In this document: in pieces, positions 12,919-23,498 of the stretch
How positions within the stretch are numbered: position 1 is the stretch's first letter
Layout: every line of letters begins with the position of its first letter
Assembly: GCA_012656075.1 (NCBI GenBank)
Contig: JAAKBF010000087.1
Coordinates: 434,001 to 498,000, forward strand
Source: Phytophthora hibernalis
Taxonomy: Eukaryota; Oomycota; Peronosporomycetes; Peronosporales; Peronosporaceae
Length of the DNA: 64,000 nt
Direction: 5' to 3'
The notes under the pieces: generated by a model
The model's database searches: none
Told to the model about the DNA's origin: nothing
The model's input: the letters and a program-made list of their open reading frames with translations, nothing else
Program-made: the position numbers and the translations under genes

Positions 12919-13928
12919 AGTACAGTCAGTGGACAGTAGATCAACTAAAGCTGGAGTGTACGTCCCGCAAACTCTCGGTCGCCAAGAACACCAAGAAAGA
13001 AGAACGTGTTGCGATACTCACCGCGTACGACCAGTCGACGGGTGGAATAGCACTTTTGCTTTCTAGACAGCGACTCGGAAACGTTACAGTCAGTCTGATG
13101 ATACCGACGAAGCTCGACGAACCAAGCACTGCGTATTTCGACTAATTAATGTGCTTTTCTCTGAAGAATAATGTGGGCGGTTCATCTCATCCGATGATCA
13201 TCTCACTCGGAAGGAATTGGAAGAAGGAGGGTCGCGATTTTGGGAAGATGTAGTCGCAGCTTTTAACACGGCCAACGAGACCTAGTATCGGCAGACTCGC
13301 TTTTTGATGGCATTTTCCTGATCAAAATACGGTCCACTCTGCAGCTAAACTGAAGTCGATATGGAAGGAAGTGCACTCGGCCTTCACGCAAGTAGAAGCC
13401 GCAACAAACTCTCCGGTGCTCACGCGGAGTTTTGGAAAGGAAATATAGTTGTAGTGTACCTAAATTTGTGGTGCGATGTTCGCGAAGCCGGGCGTGAATT
13501 TTGTGCCGGTGGTGTGTACGAAGAGAACGAAGACGATTCGACCAAAGAAGATGGAAAATCGCAAGCGTCAAAAGAGTGGGGACCCAATTTCAACTCTTGC
13601 TGATGTGCTCACCAAGTTGATAGAAACGGAAACAAGCTCGAAGTTCGAACTAACAACAGATGAAACAGCTCTAGCTCGTGTCCAGCGTGCGCATATTGAG
13701 CGGGACAATTTGACAGAGCGTCTAACTGCTATTGACGGAATACTCGTTCGTCAATGGCGTGCTCTAGCGGTAGTTGAAGAACAGATTCACAACCACAATC
13801 TGAAGGGGATGCCAATAGCTCATTTACGAGACGAAAAGATCGATTGCGACGTCGTATTGACGCACTTCAAGCAAAAGCGGACAAACTTGAAGGTGCGATT
13901 ATCGATGACTAAGTTGAATAAAAACTAA
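12919..13928 (+). pseudogene. broken oomycete-type hypothetical gene with helical C-terminus
   Basis: Several plus-strand frames read as one protein when joined: a SAP-like segment WTVDQLKLECTSRKLSVA at about 12930, a segment around GGSRFWEDVVAAFNTAN at about 13227, a hydrophobic-aromatic segment YLNLWCDVREAGREFCAGG at about 13458, and a charged, helix-rich C-terminal frame of 150 codons (13476-13928) beginning near MENRKRQKSG. Stops and frame changes separate the parts. I do not recognise a named family. The pattern of short conserved blocks in a broken frame suggests a multicopy, repeat-like gene. Function unknown. The last 450 bp could alternatively be a short intact gene starting at 13551. 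Confidence 0.4.
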
Positions 13929-14051
13929 CGCCGTGTTTTACACGGAGAAGCTCTAGATTGTATTCCTACTATCGCGTTGGAGATGCAATTCTCATACACT
14001 ATCCAGTAACAACACAGGCCGGTAGACTTCACACGATCGATTTTGCCATAC

Positions 14052-15873
14052 TTAAAGACGACTTTGAGTCGCTTTCACCTTCTCGTTCTCACGCATTTGT
14101 AGAATGCGTCGAAGAATTTTACCCGGCAGAGTTTTTGGAATACTGTCAACAAACTCCACCTCTCGAGCGCGCTTGTATCCCGTCACTTTACCAGCTACAA
14201 ACTCCATAAGATCATCGGCTGTCAAGGAACTCCCTTCTTCCAGCACCACGTAAACCTTCGGAATTTCTTCGCCCGTAACAGTGTCGGAGCCTCGCACACA
14301 GCCCGAGTCGGCCACTGAGGGTGTGCATTCACAACATCTTCGACTTCGGCAGGGGCCACCTGATGGCCCTTGTATTTGATGAGCTCTTTGAGTCGGTCGA
14401 CAATGAACACAAAGCCATCATCATCAATATAGCCGATATCACCCGTCCGAAGAAAGCCATCCTCTGTGAAAGTCTCGCGCGTCGCCTTTGGATTGTTAAA
14501 ATATGCTTTCATCAGTGTGGGTCCACGGAATAGCAGTTCACCGTGCTTGTTTGTAGGCATGTCAGCATCCGTTTCTAGACATTTCACATTGAGCTCCACG
14601 TTGGGGTATAGGACTCCAGAAGCTCCCTCGCGGTGGCAAGAGATTGAAGAGTGCGTTCCGACCCCAGCAAACTCCGTCATACCGTAACTTTGAAGAACTT
14701 GTAGACCAAGGCGCTTCAGCACAGCTTGTTCTAACTCCTTTCCCAATGGCGCACCCCCAGAACTTGCTTGAGTTGTCGAGGAGAGGTCATATTTGTCTAC
14801 AAGTGGGTGCCTCGCAAGGAACTTGATTAGCGGTGGAGCAAGGTGGAGCCTTTTGATCTTGTACTTCTCCGCCGTTTGTAAAAGTATGGTCGGTTGGAAA
14901 CCAGGTGGCACCACCGTTGACATTCCCATGTACAAGCTGATGTGGAAAATTAACGTGGCCATGATGTGGAAAACGGCAACATCCCCAGCAAATAGTCCAT
15001 CTTCTCCACGGTGTAAGCAGGGATCATTCCCGCAGCGAACATTGCTCGAGCTGTCAGCTCTACTCCCTTTGGGCAACCTGTTGTGCCGCTAGAAAACGGG
15101 AGCGTCACTACTTGGTTCGGGTCGATTGGAGAAATGTTCGGGAAAGGAAGATCCATCGCAATGAGGTTCCAGGTGAGATATATATATCCAATTTCACGTC
15201 AGAAGTAGAGATCAGAGCTAGATTGCAGAGGTACGTACTCAATCGTCTGCAAGTTAGACGAGTCTTCCTCCTGTCCAAGAGCGTAAAGTTGCTGCTTGGA
15301 TATTCCCTGCATTCCAGCAGCCTCGGTAGCCACTGAAACAAACTTCTTGTGCGAAATAACTGCCACAGCCTGCACTCATGTCAGTTCATCATAGTCAACT
15401 GTTCCATTGCAACAAGTCAATACCTTGGCTGTTTGAATCTGATGTCCGACCCTCCATCGCCACACCGCCAGCAGGTACATCGCCGCACCCAGACTCCAGC
15501 AGGCACCGACCATTCGTTCGGTGGTGTCCTCCAACCGTTCCACTTGGTCCGGTGGCCACTCTACCATCGGTGACAAGGCGGCGTTCGTCTGTGGTCTGAC
15601 GGAACGGACGATCACGTACGCAGATCTGTTGCGGATGGCTACGAAACTGTGCGCGGGCATCGCAGCCAACGGCCTCAAGAAAGGCGACGTACGAGAAACA
15701 ACAATTGAAACTAATTGTAACTGCATTGTTCTCACTCATGTGTCACTGATGCAGTTTGTGATCCTGTATTCCATCAACTGCATCGAGTACCCGGTGGTCT
15801 TTCTGGCTCTCAATAGACTGGGGCGATATGCTCGCCGTCCTCTCCACAGTTTACTGCACGAGAACTGGCGGAT
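14052..15873 (-). pseudogene. 4-coumarate:CoA ligase-like acyl-CoA synthetase, 5'-truncated and disrupted by an inversion
   Basis: A member of the AMP-dependent acyl-CoA synthetase/ligase family, which activates carboxylic acids to acyl-AMP and then acyl-CoA. On the minus strand: LPFSSGTTGCPKGVELT near 15100 (the AMP-binding P-loop), SYGMTEFAGVGTHS near 14670, TGDIGYIDDDGFVFIVDR near 14440, and the C-terminal SIPKTLPGKILRR near 14100 with the catalytic Lys. The N-terminal piece (DKAAFVCGLTERTITYAD to FTARELAD) lies on the opposite strand at about 15565-15873. Restoring the 432-bp segment 15442-15873 to the other orientation makes LAD run directly into QIQTAK on the minus strand. Short introns are visible at about 15690-15753 and 15374-15422. 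Single-base contractions near 14315, 15000 and 15820-15823 break the frame. The start codon is missing: the gene begins at the LINE junction. Confidence 0.85.
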
Positions 15874-16770
15874 TTCGACCCGCACAACGACGTATCCGAA
15901 GAATATCACGTGGCGGGCCTCAAGAACCGACTCAGGACGGGGCACCTGGACGTTACTAGGGACCCCATCCATAGCGTCCCTACCACACTCCAAGACCAAC
16001 TAAGTGCGGTCATATGTGCGGCACTCGGAGATGACCGGGACGGAGTCGAGACGGCAGCGCCACAACCAGGACACTGCTATGTGGTGTTTTTCGCAGGAAG
16101 CAAGGCAGGTGGACAGAAGAGCGGCTGCAGCGGGACAATAGTGGTGAAGGTATTTTTGAGGACTGGTTCGTTTGCACTGCAGCTCGCCAGCAGCGTATGC
16201 TATAAAGGGGAATCAGTCGCAATGACACGGGTGGCGCAGCTGGGGCTCCTACACGGCCTCCGACGATGCTACACACAACAATGGACTCCAGTCCATGTAG
16301 TGGGGACAACGAAGTGGTGCTACGGCACCAGACAACGCGGAAGCCGCCAACAACAAAACGCCTAAAAGGGGCATATTGGAGGGCTAGGAGAGCAGCAGAT
16401 GCGGTGGCGGTCAGGAGCTGGACGCACCAACCGCGGAGTGCAGCAGAACAGCACAGGAACAAGCAAACAGGGCCAAGACGACGGACAAGACGATGATTTG
16501 GCATGCCAACGAATGCCCGATAGGAGGATCGCGGTGGTCGGGTATCCTACAACATGATGTAGAGCAGTGGCTTCACGCCAAAGCAAATTCGACCACTTTG
16601 GAGGTCGTAGAGAGCAAGATGTAGCAACTGGGGGGTCGACACCCTGCGAGAGGCGAACGGTCGACCGAGAACCCTTCGATAGCAGTACTGGCATCGACTG
16701 GGAATGGGCATTAGGTGGCGTTAGCATAGTCTAAATGACATTAATGTACCTCACTTCAAATTCAAAATGT
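15442..16770 (+). mobile_element. 5'-truncated LINE, copy 2, split by the 432-bp inversion
   Basis: Positions 15442 to about 15565 encode on the minus strand GACWSLGAAMYLLAVWRWRV, matching the same block of copy 1 (near 3580-3640). The rest, 15874-16770, is on the plus strand and continues exactly from that block (FDPHND...LKNRLRTGH). It includes an RNase H domain (YVVFFAGSKAG near 16080) whose first catalytic position is again Ala, and a G-run at 16312-16315 that shifts the frame within VVGDN. The 3' tail at 16732-16770 is almost the same as that of copy 1. The element is 5'-truncated and abuts the truncated 4CL-like gene head to head. Confidence 0.87.
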
Positions 16771-17013
16771 CACCGATGGTACGCGAATGCTGCTTCACCA
16801 CGTTCCAAATCGCTGCATTTGCTGGAATCGGCAGCGTCGGATGTCGAGACGTGAAGATCATCGAACGGAGCTCTTGGTGATACAGGGACGATTGCAAAGT
16901 GAGGCACCGAAATGATCTGCTTGGTACTCAACCAAACGAGTGGCTGAGAACCACTTCAACATCAATGTCGAGTCAACTGCTTCGCCTTTCTCAGATTGGC
17001 TATGATTCGCGTA
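16771..17013. other. no recognisable gene
   Basis: Short spacer between the LINE tail and the coiled-coil gene; nothing recognised. Confidence 0.5.
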
Positions 17014-18497
17014 CTATTCACTTGCTGCACTCGTTACTCGTTCTCTAGCCTTCATCTCCTTTAGTGCCTTCCCGACCGCACTCATCAGAGCGTAGTCATC
17101 TGGGGAGGTGTAGAAACGTAGTTGGAGTTGTGCGACCTCCTTCTCCATTGTCCTTTGTTCGCATTCGGTTTGAGCAGTACTGAGCTTGTTAGCGAGGTCC
17201 TTCATCTCAGTATTCAAAGTCTCAATACGACGTCGACACTGGTCGTTGGTCCGTCTTGTAGCAATGCAGTCCTGCCGCAACTTCGCGCGATCTTCTACAA
17301 GAAGACGCTGTTCCTCTTCAAGTTGTGCGATCCACAAATTCTTCTTCTGCAGGTCCTCGGAAAGTGCCTCAAAGGGGCGAGAACTGAGTGCTGCAACAGT
17401 CTCGTTCAGCTTCATATTCTCGCTGCGCAGCAGATGTATTTCTTGTTGCAGATCCTCCATATGCACACACTGATCACTGAGCACGTGAAGCTTCTCAGTC
17501 CGCGCTACCAACTGCTGCTTGGCCTCAAACAATTGCGTGTTCACCTCTTCGAACCGAGTGGTGCTTTCTTCATAAACCACCGCTTTGACGCGCTTTTTCC
17601 TCGAGATGCTGGTAGCGTGCTTCCAACACTTTCACTTGCTGGAGCAGAGTATCTACACACGCGCGCAATTGATTCTGGTCTTCTGGAGTGTTAGTGTCCA
17701 CTTCTTTCTTTGGTATCTTCTCTTCTTGAAACTTCGTATTTGCTTGACTTTCTTCTAGCTCACCCCGCAGCATTTCGTTCTCTTGCCGCAACCGGTCCAA
17801 GTCGACCTCAATTCTCGCAAGTGAGTTTTAAGCTCTTGCACCAGCGGGTGGTCAACAAAACTTGTGCTTGCCACTGCAACTTCAGCTTGACGTTGATTAC
17901 CTGCTACGTGCTCCTTTTGCAGCTCAGCCTCTTCGTCCACACTTTGATTTGACGATGTTTTAGTTGTTGCCTTCACTGCCCGTTGCTTCTTGTGCTTCGT
18001 AACCTGTCGCGTCATGTTCGACATGTTGCGATGCTTTTTCGAGCCAGGACCCTCGAACTTCACAATTAAAAGAATACACAATCACACTCAGTACTGTAAC
18101 TTGCACCAAAGTCATCTCCACTGCAACCTGCATGAGTCGTCGTTGCAGCGCTCGTCTCTTCGCGCAGCGCGTGGTTTTCGTCTACAAGTTGCTTGGTGAA
18201 CACGTGGTTGTTCGGCAACGCGGGGACGTTCTTGACGACGGTCAACGACCTGATAACACGCACCAACTTCAATCAGCTTGAATTAGATTCCCTACTTTGC
18301 ACCACGTACTTGCGGTGCGCATCCTCCACCTCAGCCACACGGCTTTTAAGCCGCAAATTAGCCTCGGTTAAACGTTCGGCACGTTCCTGCCAACCCAGTG
18401 CCGCAGCGGCCAGTGCCTCCTGTGCCACCACAACTACAGCTTCGTCCTTGTGGCGCGGCACTGGCCGCGGAGACAACACGCGCCGATCGGACGGCAT
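17014..18497 (-). CDS. long coiled-coil protein, unidentified
   Basis: Read on the minus strand from an ATG at 18497, successive frames give a protein that is almost wholly predicted helix with heptad-like Leu, Glu, Lys and Gln: LTEANLRLKSRVAEVEDAH, then LVDENHALREE, a Lys-rich segment (SKKHRNMSNMTRQVTKHKK), LDRLRQENEMLRGELEESQ, and an unbroken 188-codon stretch at the C-terminus ending at the TAG at 17014. Introns of 50-80 nt probably lie near 18240-18300 and 18060-18130. Two further breaks (near 17820 at an A-run and near 17590) look like single-base contractions. Its architecture is like centrosomal or ciliary scaffold proteins, but no family could be assigned. The PX gene lies downstream on the other strand. 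Confidence 0.7.
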
Positions 18498-19749
18498 CGA
18501 AGTTGCGGGCAGTGGCAAATCACGCGTACAAGCTCGAGGTGGCTTGCAAGATCTACGAGCGCGAAACGACGCGCTTTATCTTAGTCGGGTAGCTATTAAT
18601 ACGATGCTGCGAAAAAGGCAACTGCAACCGTGACGGTGGTTGAAGTCGTTTTGGCTACTTTACCTGTCTCAGAGAGCGGGTTTTGTATGGGAGTTTGTAT
18701 GGTGGTCGCGTGCGCAATCCCCATGAATATGGCGGTTTCTTTGTCGATCGGACGACCACCATCGCTCTCGATGGAGAAACTCTGTGCTCCGACGGCTTTT
18801 GAGTCAAGTCTGACACGTCGGGCCTCGCCTCGACAGGAAGGACACTGCTGCGTTCAGCATCACACGCAGTGGAAGGCGAGAAGTCAGCCACAAAGGTTCT
18901 GCTTGGTGCGCGTAATGGCAACTGAACGTCAGAAGGCGCCAGTTGAGCCTCATTGACGCTTGAGGTGGCGCGAGTCGTAGCCAGACCACGAGCATGATAC
19001 AGTCCAGTACTGGTACATGTATGCCAAGCCCGACAAGGAGCTATTAAATAACGCTGCACAACTCGACCGCATTTCGATGGTGTGCTCGTGCCAACGAGTC
19101 GGCGCCATCGAGTTCCAGCTGTAGGCCCAGCTGCAGGCGTTTCCTTTGCGCCAGCGCCAATGCGGGCCACTCGATGGGCCGGCCCTCGGCCATGTAGCGC
19201 AGCTGTCTCGTGAAAGGTTGATCACCTCGGGGCCTTCCAAATCCCGGGAATCCAAGCACACAATCCCCCTCGCGCCGCGTCTGCAACTGCAAATGCGAGA
19301 TCGCCAAAAGAGCTCAAATCCAGTGACGAATATGGAGTCTATTGGAAGTCCATTACCACATCGAAAGCGGCAGAGTCCTCGAAGACTACAAGCCTGCAGC
19401 TTGCTGTCCACAAGTTTCGCTTCCAGCAACCACGCATCGAAATAGCCATAATAACGAGTTTGGGACACTCTTGGCACCATTGTAGACATTTGGCGCCCAT
19501 TTCCACATTTAGCGCCCATTTGGCTGAAAATTCGAGAGAATGTCGAATCTCCCATACAAACTCCCCGTCAGTCCTCAGCTGCTTCTCTTTTTTGGGTCTC
19601 CTCTCCTCGTGCCCGTCCCCTACACGATTTTTGACCAGTGGGACGGCGAGTGGCACTTTGCATAGCAACGCCGAGAAAAGCCAGGCCAAGTCCGCACTAA
19701 GTTCGATCCGCCTCCTCTATGGGCGGACTGCGCAAAGTGGCCCACACAC
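18498..19749. other. no confident gene; possible terminal inverted repeat element
   Basis: Overlapping frames on the minus strand (18655-19555) are moderately long but none shows a domain, and they conflict with each other. The 13-mer ggagtttgtatgg occurs near 18690 and in reverse complement near 19551, about 860 bp apart, which could mark the ends of a non-autonomous element. This is weak. Confidence 0.3.
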
Positions 19750-19763
19750 TCACTCTTCAATTT
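19750..19763 (+). promoter_or_regulatory. oomycete core promoter (INR + FPR) of the PX-like gene
   Basis: The sequence TCACTCTTCAATTT fits the oomycete core element YCAYTYY-N-CA-WTTT exactly. Transcription would start at the A near 19752, giving an about 80-nt leader before the ATG at 19831. Confidence 0.7.
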
Positions 19764-19830
19764 CCCCAGTCAAGCTCACACTTAATTTGTCTCATCGGTT
19801 TCCTGCTGCGTTTGGCATTAGGACCACGAA

Positions 19831-20586
19831 ATGAATTCCCAGAGCCACGCCAACATGCACGTGGCGGCGCTGCAGCCGTCGCTGTCCCCGCAGTCCGTCA
19901 CGCGACGCGCCACTGTGGCCAACGACGGCGAGCTCTTCGTGCCGCGCGCGTCCGGCGCCACCATCGAGCGCGCGCCCCGCGTGGACAGCCCAGTGGACGT
20001 GCAGATCCTCAAGAAGCTGTCGGCTTCTGTGTCGCACTTCGAGGGCCCGCGCAGGAACCTGTCCTTCGTCGTGTCCGTGGAGACGCTGATCCCTGGGCGC
20101 CGCGCCTTCTCGGACGAGCGCGCGTCCTGCCAGCTCGTGGCGCGGTCTTTTGACGACTTCCGCCGCTTCCGCAAGTCGCTGCTGGCCCGCGTGGGCAGTC
20201 TGCACGTGTTTTCGGGTCGCAGTGGCAAGTGCAGGTGTGAAGACGCGACCGGCTGCCCCTTCGACGTCACGCGCGGCTTCCTGGAGCGCCTCAAGTTCAC
20301 GCGCATGCCCTTCCTGAGTCTGGGCGAGAGCGAGCACGACCTGACCAAGCGCCAACAGGAGATGGACAACTTCCTGCACATCATCTTCGCCATCCTGCAC
20401 CGCATGCAGCCCAGCTCGTGGCACCCCGAATGCCGCTTCCTGCAGGACGTCATGGCCTTCCTCGAGGTCGAGGAGTCCTTCTCGCAGCAGATGGAGCTGC
20501 TGCTACGTGCCAAGAACCGCCACATGAACCTGGACGGATGGAAGACGCACACCCTCGAGACGTTTGGCTCGGGTATCGGCGTCTAA
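19831..20586 (+). CDS. PX-domain-like protein
   Basis: An uninterrupted 251-codon frame, G+C-rich with strong third-position bias. After a disordered N-terminus (about 55 residues), residues 60-200 look like a PX phosphoinositide-binding fold: a strand region (NLSFVVSVETLIPGRRA), the characteristic SFDDFRRFRKSLLARVG segment, a Cys-bearing insert (CRCEDATGC), and a helical KRQQEMDNFLHIIFAILHR segment resembling the PX alpha helices. The C-terminal 50 residues are charged and helical (FLEVEESFSQQMELLLRAK). PX proteins usually act at endosomal membranes; the basic residue pattern for PI3P was not verified. It starts at the first ATG after a matching core promoter, and two perfect hairpins follow the stop. 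An intact, probably single-exon gene. Confidence 0.85.
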   Translation: MNSQSHANMHVAALQPSLSPQSVTRRATVANDGELFVPRASGATIERAPRVDSPVDVQILKKLSASVSHFEGPRRNLSFVVSVETLIPGRRAFSDERASCQLVARSFDDFRRFRKSLLARVGSLHVFSGRSGKCRCEDATGCPFDVTRGFLERLKFTRMPFLSLGESEHDLTKRQQEMDNFLHIIFAILHRMQPSSWHPECRFLQDVMAFLEVEESFSQQMELLLRAKNRHMNLDGWKTHTLETFGSGIGV

Positions 20587-20603
20587 GTTGCATCAGGCAG
20601 TCC

Positions 20604-20685
20604 TGCGGACTCTGGACCCGTGGATCACGAACGAAGGGGTTACGCCGCCTTCAGAGTCCGCAGAGGAGGCGAGATGACTCGCCTC
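20604..20685 (+). terminator. two perfect inverted repeats in the 3' flank
   Basis: tgcggactctg at about 20604 pairs with cagagtccgca at about 20650 (11 bp, about 35-nt loop), and gaggcgag pairs with ctcgcctc around a 4-nt loop at about 20665-20685. Both lie within 100 bp of the stop codon of the PX-like gene. Their role is an inference: 3' end formation, RNA stability, or insulation from the convergent Ap4A phosphorylase gene. Confidence 0.45.
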
Positions 20686-20819
20686 CTATTATTTATTTAT
20701 TCGACGTGAAGTATTAGGAGGTTGACCCTGCCCTGCAGGGTGACCGAGACAGAAAAACTTGGGCCTCTTGAGTGAGCGCTACATTTATTAACACGAGCAA
20801 TTTCCACCTCAAAATCGTT

Positions 20820-21874
20820 TTAAAGTTTAGGGAACGTGACTTGGCGCAGCAGCTCCATAGGCCCTTGCGCCTCGAAGAAGACGCGCTGCTCATTGTTGCG
20901 CACGAAGAAGGACCCAATGAAGCCAATCGAGTTGACTTCGATGTCCTGGAAGCTTTGCGCCTTTCTCGGGATCACGAACAGGAACGACGACGTCAGCAGC
21001 AGATTGTAGGCCACAGGCAGCGACGACGTTGATGAGGTAGCAGAGTACTCGGTGCTGTTCATCTGCTGCATGACCTTGTTGTAGATGGCGACAATGTCCA
21101 CCGCAGCCTTTTCGCTGCCTGCACCGTCGAGGTCAATGCGGTGGAGAAAGTGGCAAAATGGGAGCTCCGACAGCTGAACGGACTCGGTCGTCGGGTGCTC
21201 GCGCAGCTTCTGGTCAATGAAGTGCAGCAGCGGTGGCTACAATCAAGAATAACGAACAAGGACAGTGTCAGAGTTGCTATTGCGAGAAACGATGTGCCAT
21301 CACCGCACCATATCCAGACCCGTGATCGCTTTCATGGACGGATACGTCATGAGCTGCATGTGCTTGTGTGGTTGACTAGCGGATCCAAAACCAGGAACAA
21401 CAAGCCCATCAGTTCCGACCATCTCCATATCAGATCTCATGACATTCCTACCTGGCGCCGCTCTCAAAGCCGCAGTTAAAGAAGGCGAAGGCGTCCAGAC
21501 CTTTCATGGCCGTCCACATGGCGCGGAAGTCGGCACCGCTCAATGACTCCTCCTGCGGTGCGAACTCGATGGTGGGCAACACCACGTGCTCGTCCACCAC
21601 ATTGAACTTGTTGAGTACGAGGTTGTGCGTGTCATGAAGCTGCGTCACAAACAGATCCTGTTCCAGGAACTCCTTGTCGAAAGGGTCTCGGAACGTCTTC
21701 TGCTCCTTACGCTCCGTGGGTCTGGGCTTGGCGTGCGCAGCGGTCCGCGGCCCACAAAATGTAGCGGACGCCGTTCTCTGACGCAGGAAGCAGCTCATAC
21801 CCAGCTGTGATCTTCTTGAGCGCCTGCGACTGCGTCGCGCGCTGCGTCACGTCCAGCATGCTCTTCCGCAGCAT
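20820..21874 (-). CDS. Ap4A phosphorylase / ATP adenylyltransferase (APA1/APA2 family)
   Basis: Cleaves diadenosine tetraphosphate with phosphate to ATP and ADP, clearing a nucleotide made as a by-product of aminoacyl-tRNA synthetases. The minus strand shows the family's N-terminal domain with HNLVLNKFNVVDEHVVLPT and AFAFFNCGFESGA, then across an intron QPHKHMQLM, the H-x-H-x-Q nucleotidyl-transfer site of the HIT superfamily. The C-terminal domain (YNLLLTSSFLFVIPR) ends FPKL at the TAA at 20820. Two introns are clear: about 21389-21455 and about 21241-21320, both GT...AG, joining GA-SQPHKH and LDM-PPLLHF. A single frame break lies near 21750. The start is the ATG at 21874; an in-frame ATG at 21931 is possible. 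Convergent with the PX-like gene and divergent from the exonuclease gene with a 137-bp spacer. Confidence 0.88.
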
Positions 21875-22011
21875 TTTGGTCCAATTTGCGTATCTTTCAA
21901 ATGACCAAATGACCAAATTCAAACCAGCCAATCACCTCCCATTTGTATTTTTATCAATCGTAGACGTTATTGCGGCTGACTGGCCATGAACAGCGGTCAT
22001 TCCTGTACAAG

Positions 22012-23398
22012 ATGGGCAAGTTCGCGCCTCCGCACGTGATGGAGGCCGTGCTGAAGCGCAAGCGGGATGAGGAGGAGAGGACCAGCAAGAAGCAGCGCGT
22101 GAAGAAGGCCACCATCACAGCCATCGATGTGATGAACCGTCTGCTGGCACCTGGAGGAGACGCGGACTACGACGTGGAAGACGCTGAGTGGGAGAAGCTG
22201 GTGCAGCTCACGCAACAGAGCGAGCGCTTCGAGAAGCTCTTCAACTTCCCGGAAGACGCCCCGGATGGGTCACTACCAAGAGCAAGAAGAAGAAGACGCA
22301 CCTGAAGATCGTGGCGGTGGATTGCGAGATGTGCCTCGTCCGGCAGAAAGACTCCAACATGACCATGGGTAACGCACTGTGTCGCGTCTCAGCTGTGGAC
22401 GGAGAGGACATACTGGGCAACATCATCTCGGACTTCATCGTGCATCAACCTGAGGAGGGTTCCACATGCTGAACCCCAAGACGGACATCCACGGTATCAC
22501 TGCGCAACAGATCGCGAACTGCAAGATCACCGTGCAGCAGGCGCAGAAGAAGATGCTCAAGTACATCAGCCAAGATACGATTGTCGTGGGTCACTCGGTC
22601 TACGGCGATCTGGCCAGTATGCGCATCAACCACCGCCGAGTGATCGACACGGCGCTCATTTACCAACGCAAGGGCCAGAATCAATCCAGCGCGACGCCCG
22701 GACTGAAGGATTTAACCAAGTTCCTGCTTGGGTTTGAGATGCCGCAGGGCCACGACAGTACGGTGGATGCCCAAGCGTCCATGATGGCGGCCAAGTATGC
22801 TGCTCGCCACGAAACGGGCAGTATCATCCCGTCGATCCGGGAGCTGCACGGACCTCGCGTTATCGAAAATGTGATTCATTCGGAGAAGGTTGAGGCGTAC
22901 AAAGGTCCTGCGAAGCTCATTAAAACGGCGTTTCAACTTGAACAGACCAACGGTGAGCCAGCCAAACTCACCGCTGTGAAAGCCCCCGCGAACGAAGCGT
23001 CCTACATCGACATGGCCGCTGTGAAAGAGGGCTCCAGTGAAAGTGCAGGTAGGAAATGCGGCATGTCGGAGGCCATGATCGCTCGATCCTGCCGCTTGCG
23101 TGTGCACCGAATTCCGAAGGGAGTGTCAAGCAAAGACATCGAGAGGTTCTTCCTCGAAAACACTCAGATCGTACCTGCTGCGGTGGAGAAGATTGCTTGG
23201 CTGCCGAACCAGAACCGCGGCTCTTGCAGTGTGACCTTCTCGACCAATGCTCATGCTGCTCTAGCGTTCGAGAGTGCTAAGGGCCCGAACGGCAAGATCA
23301 AGGTCACGAATGACTCCATCGGCCGTCCGCAGAAAACCATTGCTGTTGTAAACGACAATGGAAAGACATACAAGAACGTGGCACTCGGTGTTCTTTAG
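22012..23398 (+). CDS. DEDDh RNA exonuclease, REX1/REXO5 type, with C-terminal RRM-like domain
   Basis: A 3'-5' RNA exonuclease of the family that trims snoRNA, 5S rRNA and tRNA precursors in the nucleus. A basic N-terminus (LKRKRDEEERTSKKQRVKK) would serve as a nuclear signal. The catalytic motifs are all present: VAVDCEMC (ExoI) near 22318, VVGHSVYGDL (ExoII) near 22585 and GHDSTVDAQASM (ExoIII, with the DEDDh His) near 22750. The last 110 residues (CRLRVHRIPKGVSSKDIERFF...) resemble an RRM, as in REXO5/NEF-sp. About 460 codons and no introns seen. Two frame breaks, at GGG 22267-22269 and TT 22460-22461, are each repaired by one extra homopolymer base, so the gene is probably intact. A TCATTCC initiator-like motif at 21998 is very close to the ATG. 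Confidence 0.9.
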
Positions 23399-23498
23399 AA
23401 ATGCCTTGAGGCAAGCAACGACAACTCATGACTTTCAGGGCCAGGCTTATTTACGAGCTCACGAGCTGCTATTTGTTTGATAAATAGAGATGCATTCT

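Noticed and set aside
15376..15735. A minus-strand gene spanning the 4CL/LINE junction
   Set aside because: It is a chimera: part antisense 4CL, part LINE, part 4CL intron, created by the inversion.
17014..18497. RPGRIP1L or CEP290 identity for the coiled-coil gene
   Set aside because: Similarity is only that of generic coiled coils; no C2 domain or diagnostic block is visible.
18655..19555. Overlapping minus-strand frames of 80-200 codons between the coiled-coil and PX-like genes
   Set aside because: They lie in conflicting frames, are Arg/Trp/Ser-biased like G+C-rich antisense reading, and show no recognisable domain.
19831..20552. Long minus-strand frames opposite the PX-like gene (210 and 244 codons)
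   Set aside because: Antisense shadows of a G+C-rich, codon-biased gene; no domain and no introns or promoter of their own.
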